Shown here: positions 8,440-17,751 of the stretch, one piece after another
Numbering within the stretch: the first letter of the stretch is position 1
Layout: every line of letters begins with the position of its first letter
Origin: Gordonia prachuapensis
Lineage (GTDB): Bacteria; Actinomycetota; Actinomycetes; Mycobacteriales; Mycobacteriaceae
NCBI RefSeq assembly: GCF_036350515.1
Contig: NZ_JAZDUE010000012.1
Location: 62,001 to 126,000 of the forward strand
DNA length: 64,000 nt
Direction: 5' to 3'
Translations under genes and position numbers: made by a program
Notes under the pieces: generated by a model
Told to the model about the DNA's origin: nothing
Databases searched by the model: none
What the model saw: only the letters and a program-made list of their open reading frames with translations

Positions 8440-9459
8440 CTAGCCGTTTCGAACCGACGGGTCCGCCGCGCCGGACACGTCGTCGTTCATCCGAACGACT
8501 CCACGACGCCACGCCCCCGGCGCCACCCCGACGTGCCGCTTGAAGGCCCGGTTGAACGCCGACTCCGACTGATATCCAACGGTATTCGCAGCGCTTGCGA
8601 CCGTTGTCGCCCCGGACTGCAGTAGCCGGGCCGCGAGCTGGAGACGCCACCGCGACAGATACGTCATCGGCGGCACACCGACATAGGCGGTGAATCGATC
8701 GGCGAACGCCGACCGCGACATCCCGACGTCGCGGGCGAGCCGGTCGAGGGTCCACTGCTCGTCGAATCGGCCGTGCATGAGCCGGAGGGCGGCACCGACG
8801 TCCCGGTCACGCAGCCCGGCCACCCAACTCCGCGCCTCCGGTGGCAGCCCGTCGATGTGTGAACGAATCGCCTCCAGGAACATCAGCTCGGACAGCTTCG
8901 CCAGCATCGCCTCCTGACCGGCGTCCCGATCAGCACTTGCCGCGATCGCGGTGTCCAACAGCGAGGTCATCCACCCCCAGCTCCGACTGGACACCGGCGC
9001 CAGGATCATCCGGGGCAGTGAGTCCAGCAACGGATTGAAAGGCCCGCTGTCACAGGCGAGGTAGCCACAGACGATGCGACATCGCTCGGAATCGGCGTCC
9101 CCGTTGATGTCGATCACGAAGGGCAGCGCCTCAGTCACCGGACGGTAGTACTGCGACATGTCCGGCTGCCCCCGCATGCCCGGTGCCGACGACAGGATGT
9201 TCCCTTCCCCGGACGGGAAGATGACGATCTCCCCTGCCCGCATCAACGCTGCGGGCTCCGGTGCCTCGACGGCCTCCACCCAGCAACTACCCGACGTGAG
9301 GACATGGAATGCGATCAGATGCTCGGCGTCCGCAGCCACCTTCGCCGCGATCGCGGCGGTCGGCGGGCTCTGTGCGACGAACGGCGACCGCGCGTCGATG
9401 TCGTAGTACACCGCTCCGGTCATGCGCACCGCGAGCAGCACGTCGGACAACACGTCCAT
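8440..9459 (-). CDS. AraC family regulator with cupin-type sensor domain
   Basis: 339 residues from the ATG at 9459 (GGAGG six bases upstream). An N-terminal cupin-like ligand domain (residues about 1-190, with YYDIDARSPF and LIAFHVLTSGSCWVEA) precedes a C-terminal double helix-turn-helix (WTLDRLARDVGMSRSAFADR, then TVASAANTVGYQSESAFNRA). It is of the AraC subgroup with an N-terminal cupin domain. It is divergent from the FAD-linked oxidoreductase at 9616 with a 156-bp shared promoter region, making that gene the likely target. Inducer unknown. Confidence 0.88.
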   Translation of the reverse strand: MDVLSDVLLAVRMTGAVYYDIDARSPFVAQSPPTAAIAAKVAADAEHLIAFHVLTSGSCWVEAVEAPEPAALMRAGEIVIFPSGEGNILSSAPGMRGQPDMSQYYRPVTEALPFVIDINGDADSERCRIVCGYLACDSGPFNPLLDSLPRMILAPVSSRSWGWMTSLLDTAIAASADRDAGQEAMLAKLSELMFLEAIRSHIDGLPPEARSWVAGLRDRDVGAALRLMHGRFDEQWTLDRLARDVGMSRSAFADRFTAYVGVPPMTYLSRWRLQLAARLLQSGATTVASAANTVGYQSESAFNRAFKRHVGVAPGAWRRGVVRMNDDVSGAADPSVRNG

Positions 9460-9615
9460 CACGCACCTCCGCCGACGCCGGGCGATCCCGGACGAACGGG
9501 CAAGACCCCCGGTAGCCAGGACATTCCGGCACGAACCCGATCTCCGTAGCGTCGCTTGCACACCGCGTCCCACGCCATTCTCCCACCGGCGGGCGCCCCG
9601 GAGAAGGAGCCGATC

Positions 9616-11016
9616 ATGTCCACAGTCGAAGCAGGTGGCGGCACCGTCGCCGACGAACTACGCGCGGCCGTCCGAGGTCCGGTGATCGGTCCCGGCGATA
9701 CCGACTACGACGACGTCCGCAAGGTCTACAACGGCGCCATCGACCGGCATCCCACCGCAGTCGTCCGAGTCGCCGACGTCGCCGACGTGATCACCTGCGT
9801 CGACTTCGCCCGCCGCCACGCGATGCCGCTCGCAGTCCGCGGCGGCGGCCATCACGGAGCCGGTTTCGGCGTCGCCGACGACGCCCTGGTCATCGACTTC
9901 CGGGATCGCCGATCGACCACCGTCGACCCGGTGGCAGCGACCGTACGGGTCGACGCCGGATGCACCTGGGGCGATGTCGACCACGCCACGGGCACGTTCG
10001 GGATGGCGACCCCGTCGGGATTCGTTTCCACCACGGGCGTAGCCGGACTCACTCTGGGAGGTGGCACCGGCTATCTCACACGGCATTTCGGACTTACCAT
10101 CGACAACTTGCTGTCGGCTGACGTGGTCCTCGCCGACGGGACGTTCGTCCGGGCGAGCAGCGGATCGCATCCCGATCTGTTCTGGGCCCTGCGTGGGGGC
10201 GGCGGCAATTTCGGGGTGGTCACTTCGTTCACGTTCCGTTGCCACCGCGTGGGTGACGACGGTGAGATCATCGGCGGGCCGGTGCTCTACGACATCGCCG
10301 ATGCCGACGAGGTGTTCGGCTGGTACCGCGAGATCCTCCCGTCGCTGCCCGACGAACTCAACGGGTGGATCGGTGTGCTCGAGGTCCCGTCCGCGGCACC
10401 GTTTCCCGAGGAGCTCTGGCGGCGTCGGGTCTGCGGGATCGTCTGGTGCTATTCGGGATCACGCGCGGATGCCGACGAGATCCTGAGGCCGGTCCGCGAG
10501 TTCGGATCGCCGCTGCTGTCGGGTATGGCGCCGATGCCCTACCGCGCACTGCAGCAGGCCTTCGACGGTCTGCTGCCGTCCGGGCTGCAGTGGTACTGGA
10601 AGGCCGACATCTACGAGGAGATCACCGACCACGCCATCGCCGTGCACCGGCAGTTCGGCGAGGACATCCCCACGCCACTGTCGACCATGCACCTCTACCC
10701 CATCAGCGGAGCAGCCGCCCGGGTCCCCGAGGACGCGACCGCCTTCGCCTTCCGGCGCGGCGGATGGAACGGGGTGATCGCCGGAATCGACCCGTCGCCG
10801 GCCAATCTGCCGAGGATCTCGGCGTGGGCCCGCGACTACTGGGCGCAGCTGCATCCCACCTCCGCCGGCGGCGGCTACGTCAACATGATGATGGACGAGG
10901 GCGACGAGCGTGTCCGGGCCGCCTATCGCGGCAACTATGAGCGCCTCGCCCAGGTCAAACGCCGCTATGACCCCACCAACCTGTTCCGGCTCAACCAGAA
11001 CATCGCGCCCTGTTGA
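9616..11016 (+). CDS. FAD-linked oxidoreductase, berberine-bridge (BBE)-like
   Basis: 466 residues from ATG 9616 (GGAGCCGATC upstream). The N-terminal PCMH-type FAD domain shows RGGGHHGAGFG, whose His commonly carries a covalent 8-alpha flavin, then GLTLGGGTGYLTRHFG and LRGGGGNFGVV. The C-terminal BBE tail reads YRGNYERLAQVKRRYDPTN followed by LFRLNQNI. Such enzymes oxidise sugars, alcohols or secondary metabolites using O2. It is divergent from, and probably controlled by, the AraC regulator. The substrate is not predictable. Confidence 0.9.
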   Translation: MSTVEAGGGTVADELRAAVRGPVIGPGDTDYDDVRKVYNGAIDRHPTAVVRVADVADVITCVDFARRHAMPLAVRGGGHHGAGFGVADDALVIDFRDRRSTTVDPVAATVRVDAGCTWGDVDHATGTFGMATPSGFVSTTGVAGLTLGGGTGYLTRHFGLTIDNLLSADVVLADGTFVRASSGSHPDLFWALRGGGGNFGVVTSFTFRCHRVGDDGEIIGGPVLYDIADADEVFGWYREILPSLPDELNGWIGVLEVPSAAPFPEELWRRRVCGIVWCYSGSRADADEILRPVREFGSPLLSGMAPMPYRALQQAFDGLLPSGLQWYWKADIYEEITDHAIAVHRQFGEDIPTPLSTMHLYPISGAAARVPEDATAFAFRRGGWNGVIAGIDPSPANLPRISAWARDYWAQLHPTSAGGGYVNMMMDEGDERVRAAYRGNYERLAQVKRRYDPTNLFRLNQNIAPC

Positions 11017-11109
11017 CCGCTCGCTCCGCCGGGTCCCAGGCATCGGCTCCTATAGTGGAACCAGGGTCACCGGTCCGCGGCGTTGCCACCGGCAGCAGAG
11101 GAGAAGACG

Positions 11110-11319
11110 ATGTCCGACTTCATCAACAAGATCAGAGAAGAAGCCAAGGCAGTCTCCGCCGCGATCGACCAGGAGCTGACGGTTCTCGAGGGGGTCGACG
11201 GCTACGATCCGCTGCGCGAGGAGGACGACACCTCCGACGAGCGGAGCGACCCCGGACCCGACACCGACGAGACCCCCTCCGACGACACCGAAGGCGGCGG
11301 GACCCCCGTCGAGGAGTAG
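11110..11319 (+). CDS. Small acidic hypothetical protein
   Basis: 69 residues from ATG 11110 (AGGAGA upstream). The first 25 residues can form an amphipathic helix (FINKIREEAKAVSAAIDQEL). The rest is a disordered, very acidic tail rich in Asp, Glu, Pro and Thr. It ends five bases before the LysR start, so it is probably co-transcribed with it. No family is recognised; good codon structure and RBS favour a real gene. Confidence 0.6.
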   Translation: MSDFINKIREEAKAVSAAIDQELTVLEGVDGYDPLREEDDTSDERSDPGPDTDETPSDDTEGGGTPVEE

Positions 11320-11324
11320 AACGC

Positions 11325-12248
11325 GTGGTCGCCCGCCGGCTGCCCGACATCGCGGCACTCGACATCGTCGTCACCGTCGCCCGTCTCGGCAGCATGGGTG
11401 CGGCCGCCCGAGATCTCGGCATCAGCCAGCAGGCCGTCAGCGCACGGGTGCGCAGTGTCGAACGCGAACTCGGCGTGGAGATCTTCATCCGCTCGGCCGG
11501 CGGCGTCGACGTCACCGCCAACGGGATGGCCGTGCTCGAATGGGCCAACGCCCTGGTGGAACGCGCAGCGCAGTTCATGGCCGGCGTCGACTCCCTCGTC
11601 GACGCGCGGCATGCCACCCTGGTCGTGGCGGCGTCCAAGACGGTCGCCGAATATCTGGTCCCGCGCTGGATCACCACACTCACCCACCACAGCGACGTGC
11701 GGATCTCGGTGCGCCCGATGAACTCCGCCGAGGTCATCGACACCGTCCACCACGGCGACGCAGACCTCGGATTCATCGAGAGTCCTGGCCCGACAGGGGA
11801 TCTCGACGATGCGCTGGTGGCCCGCGACGAACTGGTGGTGGTCGTGGCGCCGCCGCATCCGTGGGCCCGGGAACGCACGGTCACGGTCGACGAACTGGCC
11901 GCGACACCACTCATCCAACGGGAGCCCGGCTCCGGAACACGCGTCACGTACGAAGCCGCACTGGCTGATTCGGGTGCGATCCCGACCGAGCCGCTCATCG
12001 AGCTGCGGTCGGTGACCGCGATCCGGTCGTCGGTCCTGACGTCGTCGGGGGTGGCGGTGTTGTCCCGTCTGTCCGTCGACGACGACATCGAAGCAGGCCG
12101 GCTGGTGCGGGTGGAGGTGACCGGCCTGCGGATGATCCGGCCGCTGCGCGCCGTGTGGTCGTCGAACATCCGGCTGCGCGGGCCGGCGCGGGATCTGCTC
12201 GACATCGCCCGTCAGACCGGCCGCGCCACAACCGATCTCAACGCTTGA
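11325..12248 (+). CDS. LysR family transcriptional regulator
   Basis: 307 residues from GTG 11325 with GAGGAG upstream, chosen because the LysR helix-turn-helix starts immediately (LPDIAALDIVVTVARLGSMG, SQQAVSARVRSVERELG). The effector domain follows (residues about 90-295, including TPLIQREPGSGTR). The longer frame overlaps the acidic small ORF and is rejected. The gene is convergent with, and overlaps by 11 bases, the last gene of the ABC importer operon, whose promoter carries a LysR-like inverted repeat, so that operon is its plausible target. Confidence 0.9.
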   Translation: MVARRLPDIAALDIVVTVARLGSMGAAARDLGISQQAVSARVRSVERELGVEIFIRSAGGVDVTANGMAVLEWANALVERAAQFMAGVDSLVDARHATLVVAASKTVAEYLVPRWITTLTHHSDVRISVRPMNSAEVIDTVHHGDADLGFIESPGPTGDLDDALVARDELVVVVAPPHPWARERTVTVDELAATPLIQREPGSGTRVTYEAALADSGAIPTEPLIELRSVTAIRSSVLTSSGVAVLSRLSVDDDIEAGRLVRVEVTGLRMIRPLRAVWSSNIRLRGPARDLLDIARQTGRATTDLNA

Positions 12249-13320
12249 GATCAGGATTCTCGGCGTACACCTCTTCGATCAGCGACATGTCGAAGATCTG
12301 CTCGGGCTTGATCGAGTAGCCGGCCTTTTCGAGTGCGATGATGTTCTCCTCGATGAGTGCGTCGGACATCGTGAGCAGCCCGTTGGCGTCGGTCTCCTCC
12401 GACACGACGAGCTCGTTCTGTGCGATGGCCTCCTCGGTTTGCTCGGCCTCCTCGAGTCCGAGGTCGGCACCGTACTTGGTGACCGCGAGTCGTGCCGACC
12501 CCGCCGGGTCGGCCACGGCGTCGTACCAGCCCTGGATGTCGGCCTTGAGGAAGGCCTTCACCTTGTCGCGTTCGTTGTCGATGGTCTCCTGGCGCACCAC
12601 GAGGGTCTCGGCGACCAGCGGGAGGTTGAAGTCGGCGAACAAGAAGTTGGTGTTCTCGAATCCGTTCAACCGCAGCATGATCGGCTCGTTGGTCACGTAG
12701 CTGACCCAGCCGTCGACGTCGCCGGTGGTCAGCGGCGTCGGATCGTATTGCACGGTGATCTTCTGCACGTCGGACTCTGTCATGCCGTTGGCGGTGAGCA
12801 ACGCCTTGAAGACGTTCTCGTTGGATGCCTGAACGCCGATCTTGCGCCCGGCCATCTCCTGCGGAGTGCGGATCGGCCGTTCCGCCGACGACACGATGCA
12901 GAAGGGATTCTTCTGGAATGTCGCCGCCACGGTCATCAGCGCGGCTCCCTGCAGGATCACCGGCGCGGTGAGTTGCGGAGCGGTCATACCGATCCACACC
13001 TTGTTCGACGTCAATCCGGTCTCCACGCCGGTGCCGGCGCCACCACCGGTCAGCAGTTCCGGTGTCCCGAGGCCTTCCGCCTCGTAGTATCCGTTCTCGA
13101 TCGCCCAGTATTCGCCCGCGAATTCGATGTTCTTCTGCCAGGACAGCTGAACCTTCGGATTCATCGACGATGCACCCGAACCCCCGGAATCACCGCTGCC
13201 GCTGCTGCACGCCGCGAGCGCCCCGGTGGCGCCGAGCGCTCCGATCGCGCCCCCGGCCGTCAGTGAGTACCGCAGGAAGGACCGCCGGTCGAATGTGGCG
13301 CGGCGCATCGAGTTGCTCAT
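12238..13320 (-). CDS. ABC transporter substrate-binding lipoprotein, NMT1/THI5 (SsuA/ThiY) type
   Basis: 360 residues from ATG 13320. The N-terminus has a twin-arginine-like RRSFLRYSLTAGG signal ending in the lipobox LAAC, so the mature protein is a lipid-anchored extracytoplasmic receptor. The body follows the NMT1/THI5 plan: SWQKNIEFAGEYWAIENGYY, GGGAGTGVE, AGRKIGVQ, and a DGWVSYVTNEP segment resembling ThiY pyrimidine-precursor receptors. Substrate could be a thiamine/pyrimidine precursor, sulfonate or nitrate-like anion. Last gene of a four-gene operon, 40 bp after the second permease. Confidence 0.88.
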   Translation of the reverse strand: MSNSMRRATFDRRSFLRYSLTAGGAIGALGATGALAACSSGSGDSGGSGASSMNPKVQLSWQKNIEFAGEYWAIENGYYEAEGLGTPELLTGGGAGTGVETGLTSNKVWIGMTAPQLTAPVILQGAALMTVAATFQKNPFCIVSSAERPIRTPQEMAGRKIGVQASNENVFKALLTANGMTESDVQKITVQYDPTPLTTGDVDGWVSYVTNEPIMLRLNGFENTNFLFADFNLPLVAETLVVRQETIDNERDKVKAFLKADIQGWYDAVADPAGSARLAVTKYGADLGLEEAEQTEEAIAQNELVVSEETDANGLLTMSDALIEENIIALEKAGYSIKPEQIFDMSLIEEVYAENPDLKR

Positions 13321-13360
13321 GTGTTCCCTTTCTTCTCCCCCCGGAATCCGATCCGGAAGA

Positions 13361-14158
13361 TCAGTTCTGCTGCATGCCCATTCGGGTGAGCACGATGGTC
13401 TCGGCGACACCGACGAACGCGTAGACCACGATCGAAGCGACGGTGATCACCAGCACCGACGCCCACAGCTCGTCGTAGGCGGCGGCCGGAAGTGCCTGCT
13501 GCAGTGTCGCTCCCAGCCCTTCGTTGGTGCCGAGCCATTCCGCGACCGTGGCACCGACGATGGCGCCCGGGACGGACACCTTCGCCGCGCTGAACAGCGA
13601 CGGCACCGCAGCCGGAATCGCCGCCATACGCAGCGCAGTCATCTTCGACCCGCCGTACACGGTGATGACGTCGTTGATCTGCCGTGGCGCGTTGGCCAGT
13701 CCGGTCATGATCATCACCAGGGCGGGGAAGAACACGACGATGCCACCCATCACCGCCACCACCGCCACACCGCGTCCGACGATGAGCGTGATGAGCGGTG
13801 TCATCGCCACCAGGGGCACCGACCGCAGCAGCATCGCGATCGGCATGAACGTCTGCGCGGCGGGACGTGACAGCACGAACAGCGCGGCGGTCGCGACGGC
13901 CGCGGTCATGCCGACGACGAAGCCGATCGCCGCGTCGGTCAACGTGATCCAGAGATTGTCGAGGATCTCCGCGCGTGATGCGGCGGCGTCCGGGTCGGTG
14001 AAGAGGTACCCGAAGACGTCGACCGGGGTACGACCGATGATCGGTCCGATGTCGGGGAAGGCGAGCAGGAACAGCCACCAGATCACCAAGATGAGGACGA
14101 ACGACAGGAGAAGTGACCCGAGGAAACGGCCGATGCTCCACAGTCCCGCCGCGGTCAT
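13361..14158 (-). CDS. ABC transporter permease (NMT1/TauT-type importer), second subunit
   Basis: 265 residues from ATG 14158, overlapping the upstream permease stop by ATGA. About six hydrophobic helices; the cytoplasmic EAA loop lies around VYGGSKMTALRMAAIPAAVP, followed by the characteristic APG-like VSVPGAIVGATVAEW. BPD_transp_1 family. It should pair with the 14155-14931 permease to form a heterodimeric channel. A larger frame running upstream through the other permease gene is a shadow. Confidence 0.9.
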   Translation of the reverse strand: MTAAGLWSIGRFLGSLLLSFVLILVIWWLFLLAFPDIGPIIGRTPVDVFGYLFTDPDAAASRAEILDNLWITLTDAAIGFVVGMTAAVATAALFVLSRPAAQTFMPIAMLLRSVPLVAMTPLITLIVGRGVAVVAVMGGIVVFFPALVMIMTGLANAPRQINDVITVYGGSKMTALRMAAIPAAVPSLFSAAKVSVPGAIVGATVAEWLGTNEGLGATLQQALPAAAYDELWASVLVITVASIVVYAFVGVAETIVLTRMGMQQN

Positions 14159-14931
14159 CGCAGCACCGCCAGCCCCGACGACCACCGCGTCGCAAAACGC
14201 GCCAGCACACTGATCACCGCGTAGCCGATGCCGGCGATCGCACCGCTGATCAACGCGATCGCCCAGACCTCGGGGATGTCGCCGCGTTGCTGGGCGACGA
14301 TCATCGCCGGCCCGGCGCCGGTGTCGGGCATCGCGAGGAACTCGCCCAGGACCGCTCCGAGCACTGCCGCAGGTGCCGCGATCTTCACTGCCGCAAGGGT
14401 GTTGGGCAACGCCGACACCGACCGCACCCGCCACAGCTGCGCGAACCGGCCCCCGCCGTACACCTTGACCAGATCGAGGCTGCCGCGGTGCGGCGACCGC
14501 AGCCCGCTCAGGGTGCCGATCATGGTGGTGAAGAACACCGAGATCGCGGCGAGAAACACGATCATCGTCTGCACCTCGGCGAACGCCACCTGGATGATCG
14601 GCGCCACCGCGATGATCGGAGTGCAATAGGAGATGATCGCCAGCTGGGTGGCGAGCCCTTCGATCGGCGGGATCAGCACGACGAGGACGGCCAGTGCGAT
14701 GGCCAGGCCGTTGCCCCAGAGGAACCCGCGCAGCGCGAGTTCGACCGTGGACGAGAAGTTGTCGACGTAGAACGCGGTGCCGGTGTCGGCGATGGTCGAG
14801 ATGACCGCTCCCGGAGTGGGAATGGTGCCGCTGAACCACTCCAGCGCACCCGCGAGCCACCACAGGCCGACCAGGGCGGCGATGCCGATGAGCCCGGCGT
14901 ACCAGCGGTTGGCACCGCCGAGGTCAGCCAC
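14155..14931 (-). CDS. ABC transporter permease (NMT1/TauT-type importer), first subunit
   Basis: 258 residues with about six membrane helices. The EAA-type loop is VYGGGRFAQLWRVRSVSALP, then KIAAPAAVLGAVLGEF. It overlaps the ATPase gene by eight bases and the second permease by four, so all are translationally coupled. Having two different permeases instead of a homodimer is a less common organisation for this importer class. Confidence 0.9.
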   Translation of the reverse strand: MADLGGANRWYAGLIGIAALVGLWWLAGALEWFSGTIPTPGAVISTIADTGTAFYVDNFSSTVELALRGFLWGNGLAIALAVLVVLIPPIEGLATQLAIISYCTPIIAVAPIIQVAFAEVQTMIVFLAAISVFFTTMIGTLSGLRSPHRGSLDLVKVYGGGRFAQLWRVRSVSALPNTLAAVKIAAPAAVLGAVLGEFLAMPDTGAGPAMIVAQQRGDIPEVWAIALISGAIAGIGYAVISVLARFATRWSSGLAVLR

Positions 14932-15763
14932 GTGTGGCCTCGGCGGGCTGTCGGGGGCCGTCGTCGGCGTTGGTGCCGAACAGCAGCCCGGACAAGTGGT
15001 CGTGAATGGCGTGGAACTCCGGGGTGCGCATCATGTCGGGCACCCGGGGGCGCGGCAGGTCGATGGTGACCATCTCCACGACCTTGCCGGGCCGCGGGCT
15101 CATCACCGCGACGACGTCCGAGAGGAACACCGCCTCCGCGATGCCGTGCGTCACCATCAGCGTCGTTGCCGGTTTCTCGGTCCAGATGCGCAGCAGTTCC
15201 ACGTTGAGCCGTTGCCGCGTCATGTCGTCGAGGGCGCCGAAGGGTTCGTCGAGCAGCAATGCGGTCGGTTTCACCACCAACGCCCGTGCGATCGAGACAC
15301 GTTGCCGCATACCGCCGGACAGCGTCGCCGGCTTCGACTTCTCGAACCCCGACAGGCCGACGAGGTCGATCAGATCGGCGACCAGGTCGTCGTCGGCCGG
15401 CATACCGCCGACCTGCAACGGCAGCTTGATGTTCGCCTCCACCGATCGCCACGGCAGCAGCGCCGAATCCTGGAACGCGATCCCGAGCTGATGGTCGCCT
15501 TGCAGCTCGGACGGGGACTGCCCGTTCATCAGCGCGGTCCCCGACGTCGGCTCGTCGAGCCCGGCGAGAATCCGCAGCACCGTCGACTTGCCGCAGCCCG
15601 ACGGACCGAGCAGCGACAGGAACGCGCCTTCGGATGTCGCGATGGTGACGTCGTCCAGTGCGGTCACCGACGATCCACCGCGCAGCGATCGGGTGGCGAA
15701 GGTCTTGGTCAGACCCGAGATGTCGATGCCGGTCCCCGGTGGCCGCGACTCGGCTGCACTCAT
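14924..15763 (-). CDS. ABC transporter ATP-binding protein (SsuB/TauB/ThiZ-like)
   Basis: 279 residues. Walker A is GPSGCGKST, Q-loop FQDSALLPWR, signature LSGGMRQR, Walker B LLLDEPFGALDD, H-switch VTHGIAEA. This is the complete nucleotide-binding subunit that drives import by the two permeases. First gene of the operon; a CTGAT-N12-ATCAG inverted repeat lies 33 bp upstream of its start. Confidence 0.95.
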   Translation of the reverse strand: MSAAESRPPGTGIDISGLTKTFATRSLRGGSSVTALDDVTIATSEGAFLSLLGPSGCGKSTVLRILAGLDEPTSGTALMNGQSPSELQGDHQLGIAFQDSALLPWRSVEANIKLPLQVGGMPADDDLVADLIDLVGLSGFEKSKPATLSGGMRQRVSIARALVVKPTALLLDEPFGALDDMTRQRLNVELLRIWTEKPATTLMVTHGIAEAVFLSDVVAVMSPRPGKVVEMVTIDLPRPRVPDMMRTPEFHAIHDHLSGLLFGTNADDGPRQPAEATRG

Positions 15764-15795
15764 GAAGCGTGAGGTTAGGAGCCGGGTGTTGCTTG

Positions 15796-15817
15796 CTGAT
15801 TACCGCTGAATTATCAG
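15796..15817. promoter_or_regulatory. Candidate LysR-type operator CTGAT-N12-ATCAG
   Basis: An interrupted perfect inverted repeat 33 bp upstream of the importer ATPase start. Spacing is compatible with a LysR-type site controlling the NMT1 operon; the LysR gene lies at the far end of that operon. No thiamine riboswitch core (CTGAGA ... ACCTGA) is visible in this leader. Confidence 0.35.
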
Positions 15818-15958
15818 TGACCGCATCCGAAGGATTGTTCGACAGACGGTCGGACCCGCGACCCACGCGGACCAATCTGAACACACCGTGTGTCAGTCCG
15901 CCTAGAGTGGCAGCCAGAGCACGTGGTGTGTGACAGATACAACAGGAGGCAGCCGCCA

Positions 15959-17596
15959 ATGGCATCGATCCGCGACCATCTACAGACACTCTCGGACACG
16001 TTCGGTGCCATGCGTGTCCTGCAACGGGCGGGTGCGCTGGACTTCAAGAAGCCGCGCGAGGTCGTGAAGGCGGTCAAGCGCAACGAGACGGTGGGTGCAC
16101 CGGCAGCCATCGTGATGCACGGCGCCGACGAGTACCCCGACGCACCGGCTCTCACGGACGAGCGCGGAACCCTCACCTTCGCCGAACTCGACCGGCAGTC
16201 CAACGCATTGGCAAACGAATTGCTCGCGGCGGGTGTCGCCCCGGGCAGCGTCATCGGCGTGATGGCCCGCGATCACCGCGGACTCATCACCGCCCTCAAC
16301 GGCGCCGGGCGGGCCGGGTTGCGATTGGCGATGATGAACACCGGATTCGGTCAGACCCAGTTCACGGAAGTGGCTGCGCGCGAGAAGATCGCGGCGATGC
16401 TCTACGACGAGGAGTTCTCCGAGATCGTCGAGGGACTGCCGAGCGACGTGCCCCGCTACCTGTCGTGGGTCGACGGAGCACGTCCGGTGCCCGAGGGTGT
16501 GAAGGTGCTCGACGACGTGGTGACCAGCGGTGACACCAGCACGCCACCGGAACCGGAGAGCTGGGCGGGGCTGGTCATCCTCACCAGCGGCACCACCGGA
16601 CTGCCGAAGGGTGCGCAGCGCGGCAAGGTCTCGCCGTTCACCAGCGCCCTGCTGCTCGACCGCATCCCCATCCCGGAACACGGCACGATGGTGATCGTCT
16701 CGCCGGTGTTCCACTCCACCGGTTTCGCGTTGTGGGGTGTGGGCACCGCCTTGGGCAACAAATCGGTGCTGATGCGTCGTTTCGACGCGGAGAAGACCCT
16801 CGCGGCGATCGCCGACAACCGCGCCGACATGCTCGTCGCGGTCCCCACCATGCTGCACCGGATGGTCGCGCTCGGGCCCGACGTGATCAAGAAGTACGAC
16901 CTGTCATCGCTGAAGATCATCGTGATCGCGGGATCGGCGTTGTCGCCGACACTCTCCGAGGCGGTCCAGGACGCATTCGGCGACGTCCTCTACAACCTGT
17001 ACGGCTCCACCGAGGTGGCGGTGGCATCGGTGGCGACCCCGAGTGAGTTGCGACAGGCACCCGGCACGGTCGGCCGAGCACCAGTGAGCAGCCACCTCGC
17101 CCTGTACGACGACAAGGACCAGCGCATCACCGAGAACGGTGTGCGCGGACGACTCTTCGTCAAGAACGGCGCACCGTTCGAGGGCTACACCGACGGCCGT
17201 CAGAAGCAGGTGATCGACGGCTACATGTCCACCGGCGACATGGCCAGATTCGACGAGAACGGCCTGATGTTCATCGAGGGCCGCGACGACGACATGATCG
17301 TGTCCGGTGGCGAGAACGTGTACCCCCTCGAGGTGGAGAACCTGCTCGCCGAACACCCCGACGTCGCCGACGTCGCGGTGGTGGGCGTCGAGGACGACGA
17401 ATTCGGAACGCGCCTACGCGCTTTCATCGTCCGCAGTGAGGGCGCCGACCCGCAGATCGACGACCTCAAGAAGCACGTGAAGACGAACCTCGCGCGCTAC
17501 AAGGTGCCCCGCGACGTCGTCTTCGTCGATGACCTCCCCCGCAACCCCACCGGCAAGCTGGTACGCCGCCTGCTGCCGACGGGACCGCTCACGTGA
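15959..17596 (+). CDS. Fatty acyl-CoA synthetase / AMP-dependent ligase (FadD-like)
   Basis: 545 residues from ATG 15959 (AGGAGG upstream). ANL-superfamily motifs: ILTSGTTGLPKGAQRG (P-loop), YNLYGSTEV, GYMSTGDMARFDENGL, RDDDMIVSGGENVYPLEVE, and the C-terminal catalytic lysine in NPTGKLVRR. Two-step reaction: a carboxylate plus ATP gives an acyl-adenylate, then acyl-CoA. Overall layout resembles mycobacterial FadD2/FadD12. It is divergent from the ABC importer operon and has no beta-oxidation neighbours, so chain-length preference is open. Confidence 0.92.
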   Translation: MASIRDHLQTLSDTFGAMRVLQRAGALDFKKPREVVKAVKRNETVGAPAAIVMHGADEYPDAPALTDERGTLTFAELDRQSNALANELLAAGVAPGSVIGVMARDHRGLITALNGAGRAGLRLAMMNTGFGQTQFTEVAAREKIAAMLYDEEFSEIVEGLPSDVPRYLSWVDGARPVPEGVKVLDDVVTSGDTSTPPEPESWAGLVILTSGTTGLPKGAQRGKVSPFTSALLLDRIPIPEHGTMVIVSPVFHSTGFALWGVGTALGNKSVLMRRFDAEKTLAAIADNRADMLVAVPTMLHRMVALGPDVIKKYDLSSLKIIVIAGSALSPTLSEAVQDAFGDVLYNLYGSTEVAVASVATPSELRQAPGTVGRAPVSSHLALYDDKDQRITENGVRGRLFVKNGAPFEGYTDGRQKQVIDGYMSTGDMARFDENGLMFIEGRDDDMIVSGGENVYPLEVENLLAEHPDVADVAVVGVEDDEFGTRLRAFIVRSEGADPQIDDLKKHVKTNLARYKVPRDVVFVDDLPRNPTGKLVRRLLPTGPLT

Positions 17597-17642
17597 GATC
17601 ACCCGCTCCCTAAGGTCCCCCCGGTCCCTGAGGTCCCCTCGG

Positions 17643-17732
17643 TCCCTGAGGAGCGAGCTTGCGAGCGTCACGAAGTGCGCCCGTGATGCCCCTTCGTGAC
17701 GCCCCTCCGCAAGCTCCGGGGCTCCTCAGGGA
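17643..17732. repeat. Long imperfect palindrome between convergent genes
   Basis: The arms begin TCCCTGAGGAGC and end GCTCCTCAGGGA (12/12 complementary). The inner blocks GCGTCACGAAG and CTTCGTGACGC are also perfect complements. The whole is a hairpin with about 40-base arms between the acyl-CoA synthetase and holB 3' ends, and a plausible bidirectional terminator. Partial echoes (GGTCCCTGAGG) precede it at about 17621. Confidence 0.8.
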
Positions 17733-17751
17733 GCGAGTGTGGGATGGCTCC

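Noticed and set aside
15764..15958. TPP riboswitch in front of the NMT1/THI5 importer operon
   Set aside because: Neither conserved core element of the THI box is visible on the minus strand leader.
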